A DNA stretch of 64,000 bases from Pantanalinema sp. GBBB05 (GTDB lineage: Bacteria > Cyanobacteriota > Cyanobacteriia > Leptolyngbyales > Leptolyngbyaceae): NCBI GenBank assembly GCA_016743235.1, contig VRZD01000003.1, positions 124,001 through 188,000 of the forward strand, in the 5' to 3' direction. How positions within the stretch are numbered: position 1 is the stretch's first letter; every line of letters starts with the position of its first letter. A program made the position numbers and the translations under genes. The notes beneath the pieces are model-generated. The model was not told where the DNA came from and made no database searches. It saw only the letters and a program-made list of their open reading frames with translations. Shown in pieces: positions 1 through 9,906 of the stretch.

Positions 1-425
1 ATTGACAAAGGATCTCGTTTTGACCTATTAGATCATACTTTTTATCTATCGTTTCGCTATGTAAACATAATCGAAGCCCCTCTTGACTTTTTCGGAGTTG
101 CCTGAATGTGCAAGCCCGACTACACCAATGATTGAGAGATTTTGAATTATTGTTAACTGCGTCCGAAAGCGGCATGAAGCAAGTCCTATAATGTCACGTT
201 GAGAACCCCTTCCGGGCTACTTTCACCGCTCTGCGAGCGTTTCCAGTTTTGGAATGAAACAGCTCTGTTCTCAACAACTGCTACACCACTGCCTGGGACT
301 TATAACTGTTCGTCTTTACGGGATGTGTGGCAGGTTCTGCTCCAGCCAATTGGATGGCGTTCTAGAGCGGAGTAGGTTCTGGTAGGGGGAATCCTCGTTC
401 CTTGTCTAGAGAGAGGAGAGTCTCA
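1..425 (+). promoter_or_regulatory. psaA upstream region and leader
   Basis: No gene is visible in the first 425 bases. A TATAAT hexamer at 187-192 is a good -10 element, but I see no convincing -35 at 17 bases upstream. Transcription from it would give a leader of about 225 bases before the psaA start, consistent with the long leaders known for cyanobacterial psaAB. A Shine-Dalgarno-like GAGGAG lies just before the ATG at 426. I could not find a convincing HLR1 (RpaB) pair, so light regulation is inferred only from the gene family. Confidence 0.35.
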
Positions 426-2687
426 ATGACAACTACCCCACGCGAGCGCGAAGCGAAAGCGAGGGTTGTCGTCGATAAAAACCCGGTTCCCACTTCCTTT
501 GAAAAGTGGTCTCAACCTGGTCACTTCGATCGCACCCTAGCTCGGGGACCCAAAACCACAACCTGGATTTGGAACCTACACGCTGACGCTCACGACTTTG
601 ATAGCCATACTTCTGACTTAGAAGACGTATCTCGTAAGATCTTCAGCGCACACTTCGGTCACTTAGCCGTTGTGTTCATTTGGTTGAGCGGCATGTATTT
701 TCATGGCGCGAAATTTTCAAACTATGAAGCTTGGTTAACGAACCCAACCGCGATTAAGCCTAGTGCTCAAGTGGTTTGGCCAATCGTTGGTCAAGAAATT
801 TTGAATGCAGACGTTGGTGGCGGCTTCCACGGAATCCAGATCACCTCTGGTCTCTTTTACATGTGGCGAGCAGCTGGTTTTACGAACAGCTTCCAGCTTT
901 ACTGCACCGCGATCGGTGGTCTAGTCATGGCAGCGCTGATGCTGTTCGCTGGCTGGTTCCACTATCACAAGAGTGCCCCCAAGCTGGAATGGTTCCAGAA
1001 CGCAGAATCCATGATGAACCACCACCTGGCTGGTTTGTTTGGTCTGGGTTCTCTGGGCTGGGCTGGTCACCAGATCCACGTTTCTCTGCCAATTAACAAG
1101 CTACTGGACGCTGGGGTTGCTCCGAAAGACATCCCGCTGCCCCATGAGTTCATTCTCAACAAGCAGTTGATGGCAGACCTATTCCCCAGCTTTGCTAAGG
1201 GATTAACTCCTTTCTTTACCCTCAACTGGGGTGCTTACTCAGACTTCCTCACCTTCAAAGGTGGTCTGAACCCCGTGACTGGTAGCCTCTGGTTAACTGA
1301 CCAAGCTCACCACCACCTAGCACTCGCTGTCATGTTCATCGTGGCAGGTCACATGTACCGGACCAACTGGGGTATCGGTCACAGCATGAAGGAGATTCTC
1401 GAAGCTCATCGGGATCCCATCATGATTACTGGAGAAGGTCACAAAGGACTGTATGAAGTTCTGACCACCTCCTGGCACGCTCAGTTGGCAATCAACCTCG
1501 CGATCGGTGGTTCTGTTAGCATCATCACCGCGCAACACATGTATGCGATGCCTCCGTATCCATACCTGGCGGTTGACTATGCCACTCAGTTGTCCATCTT
1601 CACTCACCACATGTGGATCGGTGGATTCCTAATCTGCGGTGCTGCCGCTCACGGAGCCATCTTCATGGTGCGTGACTACGATCCCGTAGTGAACAAAGGC
1701 AACGTGTTGGATAACATCATTCGCCACCGCGATGCAGTTATCTCTCACCTGAACTGGGTTTGTATCTTCTTGGGCTTCCACAGCTTCGGTCTGTACGTTC
1801 ACAACGACACGATGCGGGCTTTTGGTCGTCCTCAAGATATGTTCTCGGACACGGGTATCCAATTGCAGCCAATCTTTGCGCAATGGGTCCAAAACATCCA
1901 CACTCTCGCTCCTGGCAATACCGCTCCTAACGCCTTAGCTCCTGCTAGCTTCGCGTTCGGTGGTGATGTGGTTGCGATTGGTGGCAAGGTTGCCATGATG
2001 CCGATCGTCCTTGGTACGGCTGACTTCATGGTTCACCACATTCATGCCTTCACGATCCACGTCACCGTGCTGATCCTGCTGAAAGGTGTGCTATTTGCTC
2101 GTAACTCTCGTCTGATTCCAGACAAAGCCAACCTTGGGTTCCGCTTCCCTTGCGACGGTCCCGGACGTGGCGGCACCTGCCAGGTTTCTGGTTGGGACCA
2201 TGTCTTCCTCGGTTTGTTCTGGATGTACAACTGCATTTCCGTGGTAATTTTCCACTTCAGCTGGAAGATGCAGTCGGATGTTTGGGGCACGGTTAACCCC
2301 GATGGCTCCGTCGCTCACATCACTGCTGGCAACTTTGCTCAGAGCGCCATCACCATCAACGGCTGGCTGCGCGACTTCCTCTGGGCACAAGCAACCCAAG
2401 TGATTACCTCCTACGGTTCCGCTCTGTCTGCTTATGGGCTCATGTTCCTGGGCGCTCACTTCGTTTGGGCCTTCAGCCTCATGTTCCTGTTCAGTGGTCG
2501 GGGATACTGGCAAGAGTTGATCGAGTCCATTGTGTGGGCACATAATAAGCTGAAAGTTGCTCCAACCATTCAGCCCCGCGCACTGAGCATCACTCAGGGT
2601 CGGGCAGTGGGGGTTGCTCACTACCTCCTGGGAGGAATTGCCACAACGTGGGCGTTCTTCCTGGCTCGCACACTTTCACTTGGATAA
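426..2687 (+). CDS. psaA: Photosystem I P700 chlorophyll a apoprotein A1
   Basis: PsaA is one of the two core subunits of photosystem I. It forms the heterodimer that binds P700, the primary acceptors and the FX iron-sulfur cluster in the thylakoid membrane. The 753-residue product has the usual PsaA length, many membrane helices with paired histidines, and the FX-binding loop [12 protein letters not shown] with cysteines 576 and 585. An in-frame start at 402 would add eight residues; I chose the ATG at 426 because a GAGGAG ribosome site sits at normal spacing and the N-terminus ([11 protein letters not shown]) matches the family. psaB follows 23 bases downstream, so the two are surely cotranscribed. 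No other far-red (FaRLiP) genes are adjacent, so this looks like the standard copy. Confidence 0.98.
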   Translation: MTTTPREREAKARVVVDKNPVPTSFEKWSQPGHFDRTLARGPKTTTWIWNLHADAHDFDSHTSDLEDVSRKIFSAHFGHLAVVFIWLSGMYFHGAKFSNYEAWLTNPTAIKPSAQVVWPIVGQEILNADVGGGFHGIQITSGLFYMWRAAGFTNSFQLYCTAIGGLVMAALMLFAGWFHYHKSAPKLEWFQNAESMMNHHLAGLFGLGSLGWAGHQIHVSLPINKLLDAGVAPKDIPLPHEFILNKQLMADLFPSFAKGLTPFFTLNWGAYSDFLTFKGGLNPVTGSLWLTDQAHHHLALAVMFIVAGHMYRTNWGIGHSMKEILEAHRDPIMITGEGHKGLYEVLTTSWHAQLAINLAIGGSVSIITAQHMYAMPPYPYLAVDYATQLSIFTHHMWIGGFLICGAAAHGAIFMVRDYDPVVNKGNVLDNIIRHRDAVISHLNWVCIFLGFHSFGLYVHNDTMRAFGRPQDMFSDTGIQLQPIFAQWVQNIHTLAPGNTAPNALAPASFAFGGDVVAIGGKVAMMPIVLGTADFMVHHIHAFTIHVTVLILLKGVLFARNSRLIPDKANLGFRFPCDGPGRGGTCQVSGWDHVFLGLFWMYNCISVVIFHFSWKMQSDVWGTVNPDGSVAHITAGNFAQSAITINGWLRDFLWAQATQVITSYGSALSAYGLMFLGAHFVWAFSLMFLFSGRGYWQELIESIVWAHNKLKVAPTIQPRALSITQGRAVGVAHYLLGGIATTWAFFLARTLSLG

Positions 2688-2710
2688 GCGCGAGGAGAAC
2701 GAAGTAAGTT

Positions 2711-4936
2711 ATGGCGACTAAATTTCCCAAATTTAGCCAAGCCCTCGCTCAAGATCCAACTACTCGGCGGATCTGGTACGGGATCGCGACAGCCCACGAC
2801 TTTGAAAGTCATGACGGCATGACCGAGGAAAATCTTTACCAAAAGATTTTTGCCTCTCACTTTGGTCACATTGCCATCATCTTTCTGTGGACCTCTGGAC
2901 TCCTGTTCCACGTAGCATGGCAAGGTAATTTTGAACAGTGGATCAAAGATCCACTCAACATCCGTCCCATTGCTCACGCGATTTGGGACCCCCAATTCGG
3001 TCAACCGGCGGTTGATGCCTTCACTCAAGGTGGCGCTTCTTACCCCGTTGATATCTCTTACTCCGGTGTTTACCACTGGTGGTACACCCAAGGGATGCGG
3101 ACGAATGGCGACCTGTATCAAGGTTCGATCTTCCTCCTAATCCTGTCGGCAGTCTTCCTGTTCGCAGGCTGGCTGCACCTGCAACCCAAGTTCCGTCCTT
3201 CACTGGCTTGGTTTAAGAATGCTGAGTCTCGCCTGAACCACCACTTGGCTGGTCTGTTCGGTGTTAGCTCTCTGGCTTGGGCTGGTCACTTGATCCACGT
3301 GGCGATTCCTGAATCCCGTGGTCAACATGTGGGTTGGGATAACTTCCTATCCACCATGCCTCACCCAGCGGGTTTAGCTCCTTTCTTCACCGGCAACTGG
3401 GGCGTGTACGCTCAGAACCCTGACACGGCTCAGCATGTGTTTGGTTCGGCTAGCGGTTCGGGAACGGCAATTCTGACCTTCCTCGGTGGCTTCCATCCGC
3501 AAACCCAATCTTTGTGGTTGACGGATATGGCTCACCACCACCTGGCGATCGCGGTCCTGTTCATCGTGGCAGGTCACATGTATCGCACCAACTTTGGGAT
3601 TGGTCATAGCATCAAAGAGATGATGGATGCCAAAACTTTCTTTGGCAAGCCAGTTGAAGGTCCTTTCAACATGCCGCACCAAGGCATTTATGAAACCTAC
3701 AACAACTCTCTGCACTTCCAACTCGGTTGGCACCTAGCTTGTCTGGGTGTGATCACCTCCCTCGTGGCACAACACATGTATGCCATGCCGCCTTACGCCT
3801 TCATGGCGAAGGATTACACCACCCAAGCCGCGCTCTATACCCATCACCAGTACATCGCTGGATTCCTGATGGTTGGTGCGTTTGCTCACGGTGCCATCTT
3901 CTGGATTCGGGATTACGATCCTGAGCAGAACAAGGGCAACGTGCTAGCACGGATGCTGGAGCACAAGGAAGCACTCATCTCTCACCTGAGCTGGGTATCC
4001 CTCTTCCTCGGTTTCCACACCCTGGGTCTGTATGTTCACAACGACGTTGTGGTTGCCTTCGGTACTCCTGAGAAGCAAATCCTGGTTGAACCGGTCTTCG
4101 CTCAGTTCATTCAGTCATCTCACGGGAAACTGCTGTATGGCATGAATACCTTGCTGTCGAACCCCGACAGTGTTGCGACCACCGCTTGGCCGAACTACGG
4201 TAACGTATGGCTACCTGGCTGGTTGGAAGCGATCAACAATGGTACGAACTCCCTGTTCCTGACCATTGGTCCTGGCGACTTCTTAGTTCACCACGCGATC
4301 GCATTGGGTCTGCACACCACTACCCTGATTCTGGTCAAGGGTGCGCTGGATGCTCGTGGATCCAAGCTGATGCCGGATAAGAAAGACTTCGGCTATGCCT
4401 TCCCTTGCGATGGTCCCGGACGGGGCGGTACTTGCGACATCTCAGCTTGGGATGCGTTCTACCTGTCGATGTTCTGGATGCTGAACACGATCGCTTGGAC
4501 AACCTTCTACTGGCACTGGAAGCATCTCGCCCTCTGGGGTGGCAATGCGGCTCAGTTCAACGAAAGCTCTACATACCTGATGGGCTGGTTCCGTGATTAC
4601 CTGTGGCTATACTCTGGTCCATTAATCAACGGCTACAACCCCTACGGTATGAACAACCTGGCGATCTGGTCTTGGATCTTCCTGTTCGCTCACTTCGTCT
4701 GGGCACTGGGCTTCATGTTCCTGATCTCCTGGAGAGGTTACTGGCAAGAACTGATCGAAACTCTGGTTTGGGCGCACGAGCGCACTCCTCTGGCGAACCT
4801 AATTCGCTGGAAGGACAAGCCGGTTGCTCTATCGATCGTTCAGGCTCGTCTGGTTGGTTTAGCTCACTTCACGGTTGGCTTTATCTTCACCTACGCTGCC
4901 TTTGTGATTGCCTCGACTGCCGCGAAGTTTGGTTAA
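2711..4936 (+). CDS. psaB: Photosystem I P700 chlorophyll a apoprotein A2
   Basis: PsaB is the partner of PsaA in the photosystem I reaction centre and supplies the other two cysteine ligands of FX. The 741-residue product starts [15 protein letters not shown], typical of the family, and contains the FX loop [12 protein letters not shown] with cysteines 566 and 575. It is strongly similar to PsaA along its length, reflecting ancient duplication. The gene begins 23 bases after psaA, with GAGGAG near 2692 as a plausible but slightly distant ribosome site. A strong hairpin terminator lies 33 bases after the stop, so psaAB looks like a closed two-gene unit. Confidence 0.98.
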   Translation: MATKFPKFSQALAQDPTTRRIWYGIATAHDFESHDGMTEENLYQKIFASHFGHIAIIFLWTSGLLFHVAWQGNFEQWIKDPLNIRPIAHAIWDPQFGQPAVDAFTQGGASYPVDISYSGVYHWWYTQGMRTNGDLYQGSIFLLILSAVFLFAGWLHLQPKFRPSLAWFKNAESRLNHHLAGLFGVSSLAWAGHLIHVAIPESRGQHVGWDNFLSTMPHPAGLAPFFTGNWGVYAQNPDTAQHVFGSASGSGTAILTFLGGFHPQTQSLWLTDMAHHHLAIAVLFIVAGHMYRTNFGIGHSIKEMMDAKTFFGKPVEGPFNMPHQGIYETYNNSLHFQLGWHLACLGVITSLVAQHMYAMPPYAFMAKDYTTQAALYTHHQYIAGFLMVGAFAHGAIFWIRDYDPEQNKGNVLARMLEHKEALISHLSWVSLFLGFHTLGLYVHNDVVVAFGTPEKQILVEPVFAQFIQSSHGKLLYGMNTLLSNPDSVATTAWPNYGNVWLPGWLEAINNGTNSLFLTIGPGDFLVHHAIALGLHTTTLILVKGALDARGSKLMPDKKDFGYAFPCDGPGRGGTCDISAWDAFYLSMFWMLNTIAWTTFYWHWKHLALWGGNAAQFNESSTYLMGWFRDYLWLYSGPLINGYNPYGMNNLAIWSWIFLFAHFVWALGFMFLISWRGYWQELIETLVWAHERTPLANLIRWKDKPVALSIVQARLVGLAHFTVGFIFTYAAFVIASTAAKFG

Positions 4937-4969
4937 TGATTTAGCTGAACCTAGCTGTAGCTAGCTAAC

Positions 4970-5002
4970 AAAAATCCCCTACCATTTCGGTGGGGGATTT
5001 TT
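4970..5002 (+). terminator. Rho-independent terminator of psaAB
   Basis: The arms AAAAATCCCCTACC and GGTGGGGGATTTTT pair over 14 bases (one T-G wobble) around the loop ATTTC. The 3' arm ends in a T run. It lies 33 bases after the psaB stop. Confidence 0.9.
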
Positions 5003-5220
5003 GCTTGTCGGAGTAATCTAATTCAGACCACTGAGAACCGCAAGTGTACCGATAACGTTAAGGTGGTAATTTCTAGAAGTGAGATTGGATGAATTTGGGA
5101 AAGACAATTAGTTTCAGAAAAAGTGCTATTGGCTCAAAGCGGCATACTGATATCTAGATTTGCTTGAATTAACTTAGCGCCCTTGTTTACCTGTTTTTTC
5201 GTTGGAGAGTAATAACTGCT

Positions 5221-6513
5221 GTGGCACAGGTGATTTTGGAAAACATTTATAAGACTTTTCAGAAGGGGGTGAGCGATCGCAGTCCTAATTCTGGAGAGGG
5301 TTCTCCTCACCCTTCAGCGGCAGTCCTACGAGCAATTCATCTGACCATTCAAGACGGTGAATTTATGGTGCTGGTCGGACCCTCGGGCTGTGGCAAAAGT
5401 ACACTACTCCGGCTGATTGCTGGTTTAGAGGAAATTACCGCAGGCAATATTTGGGTGGGCGATCGCTTAGTGAATACCTTGCCTCCAAAAGAGCGGGATA
5501 TTGCGATGGTGTTCCAGAACTATGCGCTATACCCGCATATGACCGTATATGAAAATCTGGCATTTGGGTTGCGGCGGACATGGAAAGCCTCAGAGGAATC
5601 AGGGCAGCCAAGTCGTGAAGCCATGACTTCTGCAAAAACGATACCAAGCTGGGCAGAAAATATGTTGGTAACAACCACTCGCCAGTTACCGAAAGGATTA
5701 CAGTATCGATCGCCCAGAGAGCAAGAGATTGATCGACAGGTACACTCAGTGGCGCAAGTGCTACAAATTGAACCCTTGTTGAAGCGGTTGCCCAAGCAAC
5801 TCTCGGGGGGACAAAAGCAACGGGTCGCCTTAGGGCGAGCAATGGCACGGAATCCCCAGGTGTTTTTGATGGACGAGCCATTATCGAATCTGGATGCTAA
5901 GTTACGGGCAGAAACTCGATCGCAAATTGTCAAACTGCAACGGCAATTGGGCACAACGACGATTTATGTCACTCATGATCAAACCGAGGCGATGACGATG
6001 GGCGATCGGATCGCAGTGATGAATGCCGGTCAAATTCAGCAAATTGCCTCACCTTTAGAGTTGTATCACCGTCCGGCAAATCGGTTTGTAGCGGAATTTA
6101 TTGGTTCGCCACCGATGAATTTTTTACCTGTACAGTTTAGAGCGCCATTGCTGCTGACGCATGAGCAATTTCGCTTCACCTTACCAGAAGCCTGGGAGCC
6201 AGTGTTACAAAAGTACGACGGGCAAACGCTCACCTTAGGGATTCGTCCGGAGCATCTGAGTGTGGGTGCTCCTGCTCCAAAGAATTTGCCCGTTCAAGTG
6301 GAATTAGTTGAAGCATTAGGCAGTGAAACCTATCTGGCGGTACGGCTGAATGGTGCGACTGCATCGCATCACATCCCTTTACAGGTGCGGGTAGAATCCG
6401 ATCGCGTTGTGCAGATGGGCGATCAATTATGGTTAGCAATTGCTCCAGACAAACTCCATCTGTTTGAACCTGAGACTGGACAGGCGATCGCCCTACCAAA
6501 ACATAGTGGCTGA
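5221..6513 (+). CDS. ABC transporter ATP-binding protein, MalK/UgpC (CUT1) type
   Basis: This is the ATPase subunit of a carbohydrate-type ABC importer (MalK/UgpC/GgtA group), acting on the cytoplasmic face of the plasma membrane. It shows Walker A GPSGCGKST (about 53-61), Q-loop MVFQNYALYPH, signature LSGGQKQR (from about 195), Walker B VFLMDEP (about 214-220), and a C-terminal TOBE-like regulatory domain (LTLGIRPEHL, about 340 onward). At 430 residues it is longer than the usual 360-380. About 60 extra residues lie between the Q-loop region and the signature (about 117-178), and a smaller one near residues 17-33. The start is GTG at 5221 with GGAGAG upstream. No permease or binding protein is nearby, so it is an orphan that may serve several importers. 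The substrate cannot be read from sequence. Confidence 0.88.
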   Translation: MAQVILENIYKTFQKGVSDRSPNSGEGSPHPSAAVLRAIHLTIQDGEFMVLVGPSGCGKSTLLRLIAGLEEITAGNIWVGDRLVNTLPPKERDIAMVFQNYALYPHMTVYENLAFGLRRTWKASEESGQPSREAMTSAKTIPSWAENMLVTTTRQLPKGLQYRSPREQEIDRQVHSVAQVLQIEPLLKRLPKQLSGGQKQRVALGRAMARNPQVFLMDEPLSNLDAKLRAETRSQIVKLQRQLGTTTIYVTHDQTEAMTMGDRIAVMNAGQIQQIASPLELYHRPANRFVAEFIGSPPMNFLPVQFRAPLLLTHEQFRFTLPEAWEPVLQKYDGQTLTLGIRPEHLSVGAPAPKNLPVQVELVEALGSETYLAVRLNGATASHHIPLQVRVESDRVVQMGDQLWLAIAPDKLHLFEPETGQAIALPKHSG

Positions 6514-6522
6514 GTTAACCCA

Positions 6523-7242
6523 TTACCCACGCAGCAATGGCACTAAGGTCGGCAGCATTTGCAGGGTAAAGAGTTGGGTGATTTTTTGAGTGGGGCAACA
6601 CATCGGATCCTTAGCTGCATGAGTCAGCATATCCACTTTGGCACGGCTTTGATCGATCATGATGGACTGCACCCGCACCCGATCTCCCAATAATAAAGGT
6701 GATCCTGACTGAAGCCGATTGCCCTGTTGGAGAACAGGAGCGAGATACATAAACACCCCCGAACCGCCAGTATTGACGGCTAGCAACACCATAGCATCCA
6801 GTTGACGATCGCCGTTTAAATCCCCAACCGCAATCAGATCTGGCTGATTAACTAAAGTGACAGTAATCTGTTGCGAGGCGTTTTTATACTTGCCATCCGT
6901 CAGTTTCACTGAACCGACATCAGGAACTTGATAGGTCGTGTTTTGTAGCGTTCTCAGGCGATCGCACCAGACTCGCTTCTCCGGACTCCAGACTTCCTTA
7001 GTTAAGCAGTTATACCAATTCTGACTTTCTACCGGACCTATGGGATCGATCGCAGGCTGTTGATTGCCATACTTTTTGCACCAAGCTTGCTTTTCTGGAC
7101 TCCACACTTCTCGCGTCCGACAATTGTAAGGAGGCTGCGCCTGGGCAATCGTTGATGAACGTGATTGAGCCGCTGCATAGCTTCCCAGACTCATGATTGC
7201 TAATCCAGCCAGCAATGCCAACCCAGCAACTCTAGATCTCAT
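6523..7242 (-). CDS. Secreted protein with two WSPEK..WC repeats and an FG-GAP-like segment
   Basis: I do not recognise a characterised function. The 239-residue product starts with a clear signal peptide (hydrophobic residues 5-24, ending SYAAAQS), so it is probably periplasmic. Two copies of a short cysteine motif follow: NCRTREVWSPEKQAWCKKYG and NCLTKEVWSPEKRVWCDRLR. Each has one Cys before and one after WSPEK, suggesting two small disulfide loops. The second half contains DLIAVGDLNGDRQLDAMVLL, which resembles the Asp/Asn-rich calcium loop of FG-GAP/VCBS repeats, and a late cysteine pair (DPMCCP). It converges tail-to-tail on the ABC ATPase gene with a 9-base gap. It is divergent from the next gene, so it has its own promoter region at 7243-7382. 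Confidence 0.7.
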   Translation of the reverse strand: MRSRVAGLALLAGLAIMSLGSYAAAQSRSSTIAQAQPPYNCRTREVWSPEKQAWCKKYGNQQPAIDPIGPVESQNWYNCLTKEVWSPEKRVWCDRLRTLQNTTYQVPDVGSVKLTDGKYKNASQQITVTLVNQPDLIAVGDLNGDRQLDAMVLLAVNTGGSGVFMYLAPVLQQGNRLQSGSPLLLGDRVRVQSIMIDQSRAKVDMLTHAAKDPMCCPTQKITQLFTLQMLPTLVPLLRG

Positions 7243-7382
7243 GACTAAAATCTCCTCTAATCAGTTATGTCAGGATGAATGTTTTCACAACCTAAAAGTT
7301 GCCAGCCTTTCTATTTTTGTTTCTTGATAATTTATTGGCAAGCAAGTATCGAGCTAGCTACCGCGATCTATATTCCTGAGAT

Positions 7383-9017
7383 ATGAGTATGCAAAAAGAT
7401 GACAGGCTGCTCCAGACTGAATTTCGCTGGGTTGCAGGCTTGTTGATAGCTGGATTGTTGCTGCGAGGAACGATCGCGGTTTGGTTGCCACCGGGGTTTG
7501 ATGAAGCGTATTACTATCAATATACGCGCCATTTAGACTGGAGCTATTTTGATCATCCGGTCTTAGTAGCACTGACAACTGGATTGGGTTGTTGGTTGAC
7601 GGGGACGGTTTCCGCCTTCACCATTCGCTTAGGTAGCTTGCTGCTTTACACCGGATCGTTGCTGCTGTTGTATCTCACCAGTCGGCGACTATTTTCTGTA
7701 ACGGCTGCACGTTTAACCTTAGCGATCGCGAGTTTAATCCCAATCTTCATGGTGGGATTTGGTGTTCTAACGTTGCCCGATAGTCCGTTGATGTTCTTTT
7801 GGACAGCGGCTTTATATGTGGCAGTAATCGAGTTCTTTGATCAATCAGAGTCCTATCAACCGAGTTATCGACTGGCGATCGTCGGCTTATTGGTTGGGCT
7901 GGCCTGCTTAGGCAAATATCATGGTGTTGTGTTAGGAGCGAGCTTTGTCGGGTTTTGCCTCACCAGTTCCCGTTATCGATCGGCACTGATGTCGCCCTGG
8001 ATGCTAGCAGGATTGGGACTCTTTCTGCTAGCGATCGCGCCAATTGTAATTTGGAATGTCCAGCATGACTGGATCTCAGTGCGATTTCAATCTAGTCGCG
8101 CCGTTCCCGATCGCAGCTACAGTCTATTAGATCTAGCGGTGACGTTTCTAGTAGGCATTGCTTATCTATTTCCGACTTTTGGTGTGCCGCTGTGGTGGGT
8201 CAGTGGCAGAACGATCGCCAAGCAGACCAACAGTTCTAAGCCACCTGAAGTGCTAGGAGAGAAACAACGGTTTATTCTCTGGGTTGCTTTACCATTAATG
8301 GTTGGCTTTACACTAATGGGCGGCTATCGTCCGATTCTGCCAACCTGGGCAATGCCGGGATTCTGGGGCGCAACATTATTATTGGGAGACTACGCGGCTC
8401 ACTGGCAACAGCGATCTCGGCGAGCTGTACACCGCTGGCTTTGGGGTTCTGGGATTGTCATCGTCACTTTAATCACGATCGCTCTCTTGCATCTCAATCT
8501 CGGTATACTCCAGCAAGGGAGCCGCTACGCCTGGTTGGGCGGCATCATTCCGGCAAATACAGATGGTTCTGCCCAATTACTTGATATTCAACAACTTCGA
8601 CATGGATTAGAGAATTCTGAACCCTGTCGAGCGGCTTTAGATCAAAGTACGTTTCTGTTTACCGATGAAATTTTTCTAGCAGGACAGGTCGGCATGGCCG
8701 TCGCCCCGTTGACCGACAAACCAATTACCAGTTTTGATCAAGACCAGCGCGGTTATGCGATCTGGACAAATAGCACTGATTGGGTTGGCAAGAATGGTCT
8801 GTATTTCGCATCACAACGTCGCTATCCTAGTCGCGTCGATCGCTACCCGACCTATTTTCAATCCATTAAACCGATCGCCACAATTCTAATTCAACGTGGG
8901 GGGGCGATCGTCGATGTGATTCAAGTCTATTTTTGCCAGACGTTACTTAACCCTTATGAACCAGGTACCCCTTTAAACGGCAAAAGGGCATCGATTAGAG
9001 ATGCCCCATTTCATTAA
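7383..9017 (+). CDS. Membrane glycosyltransferase, GT39/GT83 (PMT_2) family
   Basis: This is a multi-spanning membrane protein of the dolichyl/undecaprenyl-phosphate-sugar dependent mannosyltransferase-like family (PMT_2, related to ArnT). Such enzymes transfer a sugar from a lipid carrier to protein or lipid on the outer face of the membrane. The first helix (residues 15-33) is followed by a loop with the acidic FDEAYYYQYTRHLDWSYFDH motif typical of the family; its Asp-Glu pair is the expected catalytic or metal site. About ten further helices follow, with a soluble C-terminal segment. The start may be the ATG at 7383 or the second ATG at 7389. The acceptor is unknown. The last codons overlap a hairpin at 8983-9006. 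Confidence 0.8.
   Translation: MSMQKDDRLLQTEFRWVAGLLIAGLLLRGTIAVWLPPGFDEAYYYQYTRHLDWSYFDHPVLVALTTGLGCWLTGTVSAFTIRLGSLLLYTGSLLLLYLTSRRLFSVTAARLTLAIASLIPIFMVGFGVLTLPDSPLMFFWTAALYVAVIEFFDQSESYQPSYRLAIVGLLVGLACLGKYHGVVLGASFVGFCLTSSRYRSALMSPWMLAGLGLFLLAIAPIVIWNVQHDWISVRFQSSRAVPDRSYSLLDLAVTFLVGIAYLFPTFGVPLWWVSGRTIAKQTNSSKPPEVLGEKQRFILWVALPLMVGFTLMGGYRPILPTWAMPGFWGATLLLGDYAAHWQQRSRRAVHRWLWGSGIVIVTLITIALLHLNLGILQQGSRYAWLGGIIPANTDGSAQLLDIQQLRHGLENSEPCRAALDQSTFLFTDEIFLAGQVGMAVAPLTDKPITSFDQDQRGYAIWTNSTDWVGKNGLYFASQRRYPSRVDRYPTYFQSIKPIATILIQRGGAIVDVIQVYFCQTLLNPYEPGTPLNGKRASIRDAPFH
8983..9006 (-). terminator. Hairpin terminator, best for the minus strand
   Basis: GGGCATC (8986-8992) pairs perfectly with GATGCCC (9000-9006) around a 7-base loop. 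Read on the minus strand it is followed by TTTTG, so it fits as terminator of the metallopeptidase gene that ends at 9055. It lies inside the last codons of the convergent glycosyltransferase gene. Confidence 0.6.
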
Positions 9018-9054
9018 GCTGATAGGAATAGATTCAGTAGACCGATCATGACGA

Positions 9055-9735
9055 TTAGCGTTCTCGACTCAGCAAGATCAGTTGAACCAGCTGCAACACT
9101 GCATACAACGCCGTGGCAACATAGGTCAGAGCGGCAGCACTTAAAACCTGACGAGCGCCTCTATGCTCTTCGCCTTGCAGAATTCCTAGTTCATCAATTA
9201 ACTTCAACGCCCGATTGGACGCATCAAATTCCACAGGTAACGTAATGACATGGAAGATGATAACCGCCGCAAACAAAGCAATCCCGATCGGGATCAATGC
9301 CTTAAACGCGCCAATAAACAGCCCTGCCATCACTAATATCGGTCCAAGACTAGACCCCAAATTGGCGGCAGGGACTAGGGCTGCCCGCAGGTTCATCGGC
9401 TTATAGCCCTGCACATCTTGCAAAACGTGACCGCACTCATGGGCGGCTACGGCAGCAGCAGCTAAAGAATTGGAATTGTAAATGCCTTCAGACAGGCGCA
9501 CCGCTTTAGCACTCGGATCATAATGATCGGTCAATTGTCCGGCAACGGGTTCTACCGTCACATTGTAGACACCCATCCGTTTCAAAATCGTTTCGGCAAC
9601 TTGGGCACCCGTCATTCCCATTTTGGAAGGAATTTCGGCGTACTTCTTATAAGTACCCTGAACCCGCATCTGTGCCCAGAACATGAGCAACATACCTGGA
9701 ATTAATAGCAGGTATGACCAATGGTAGTAAAACAT
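9055..9735 (-). CDS. Membrane zinc metallopeptidase (YugP-like, COG2738)
   Basis: This is a conserved neutral zinc metallopeptidase of the YugP family, anchored in the membrane. The 226-residue product starts with a membrane helix (about 5-19) and has the catalytic zinc motif HECGH at about 98-102 in the context AAAVAAHECGHVLQD. Two further hydrophobic segments lie at about 125-165 and one at the C-terminus. The sequence EFDASNRALKLIDELGIL after the third helix is also typical. Its substrate is unknown. It stands alone between convergent and divergent neighbours. Confidence 0.88.
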   Translation of the reverse strand: MFYYHWSYLLLIPGMLLMFWAQMRVQGTYKKYAEIPSKMGMTGAQVAETILKRMGVYNVTVEPVAGQLTDHYDPSAKAVRLSEGIYNSNSLAAAAVAAHECGHVLQDVQGYKPMNLRAALVPAANLGSSLGPILVMAGLFIGAFKALIPIGIALFAAVIIFHVITLPVEFDASNRALKLIDELGILQGEEHRGARQVLSAAALTYVATALYAVLQLVQLILLSRER

Positions 9736-9906
9736 CGTGTCTACTCCTTATCCCACAGTCCCTGTACAGACTGTCTTGGTTTCATGGGATCATGCTAACA
9801 CTTTCATGAGAGAGTTCTGGGGGTGGAATTCCTCACCAGTTATGACGGTTGGAAGCAGATGACGATCGCTGTAAACTTATGTTAAGTTTCGCTCAATATT
9901 TGGTTT

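Noticed and set aside
2091..3121. Long open frames on the minus strand opposite psaA and psaB
   Set aside because: They are antisense to certain genes, have no ribosome sites and resemble no protein; they result from codon bias.
426..4936. Far-red (FaRLiP) photosystem I paralogues
   Set aside because: No apcE2, chlF, rfpA or other FaRLiP genes are adjacent, and the sequences look like standard PsaA/PsaB.
5053..5060. TAACGTTA palindrome before the ABC ATPase gene
   Set aside because: A single 8-base palindrome is expected by chance and no matching partner is seen.
9048..9245. 65-residue plus-strand frame
   Set aside because: It is antisense to the metallopeptidase gene.
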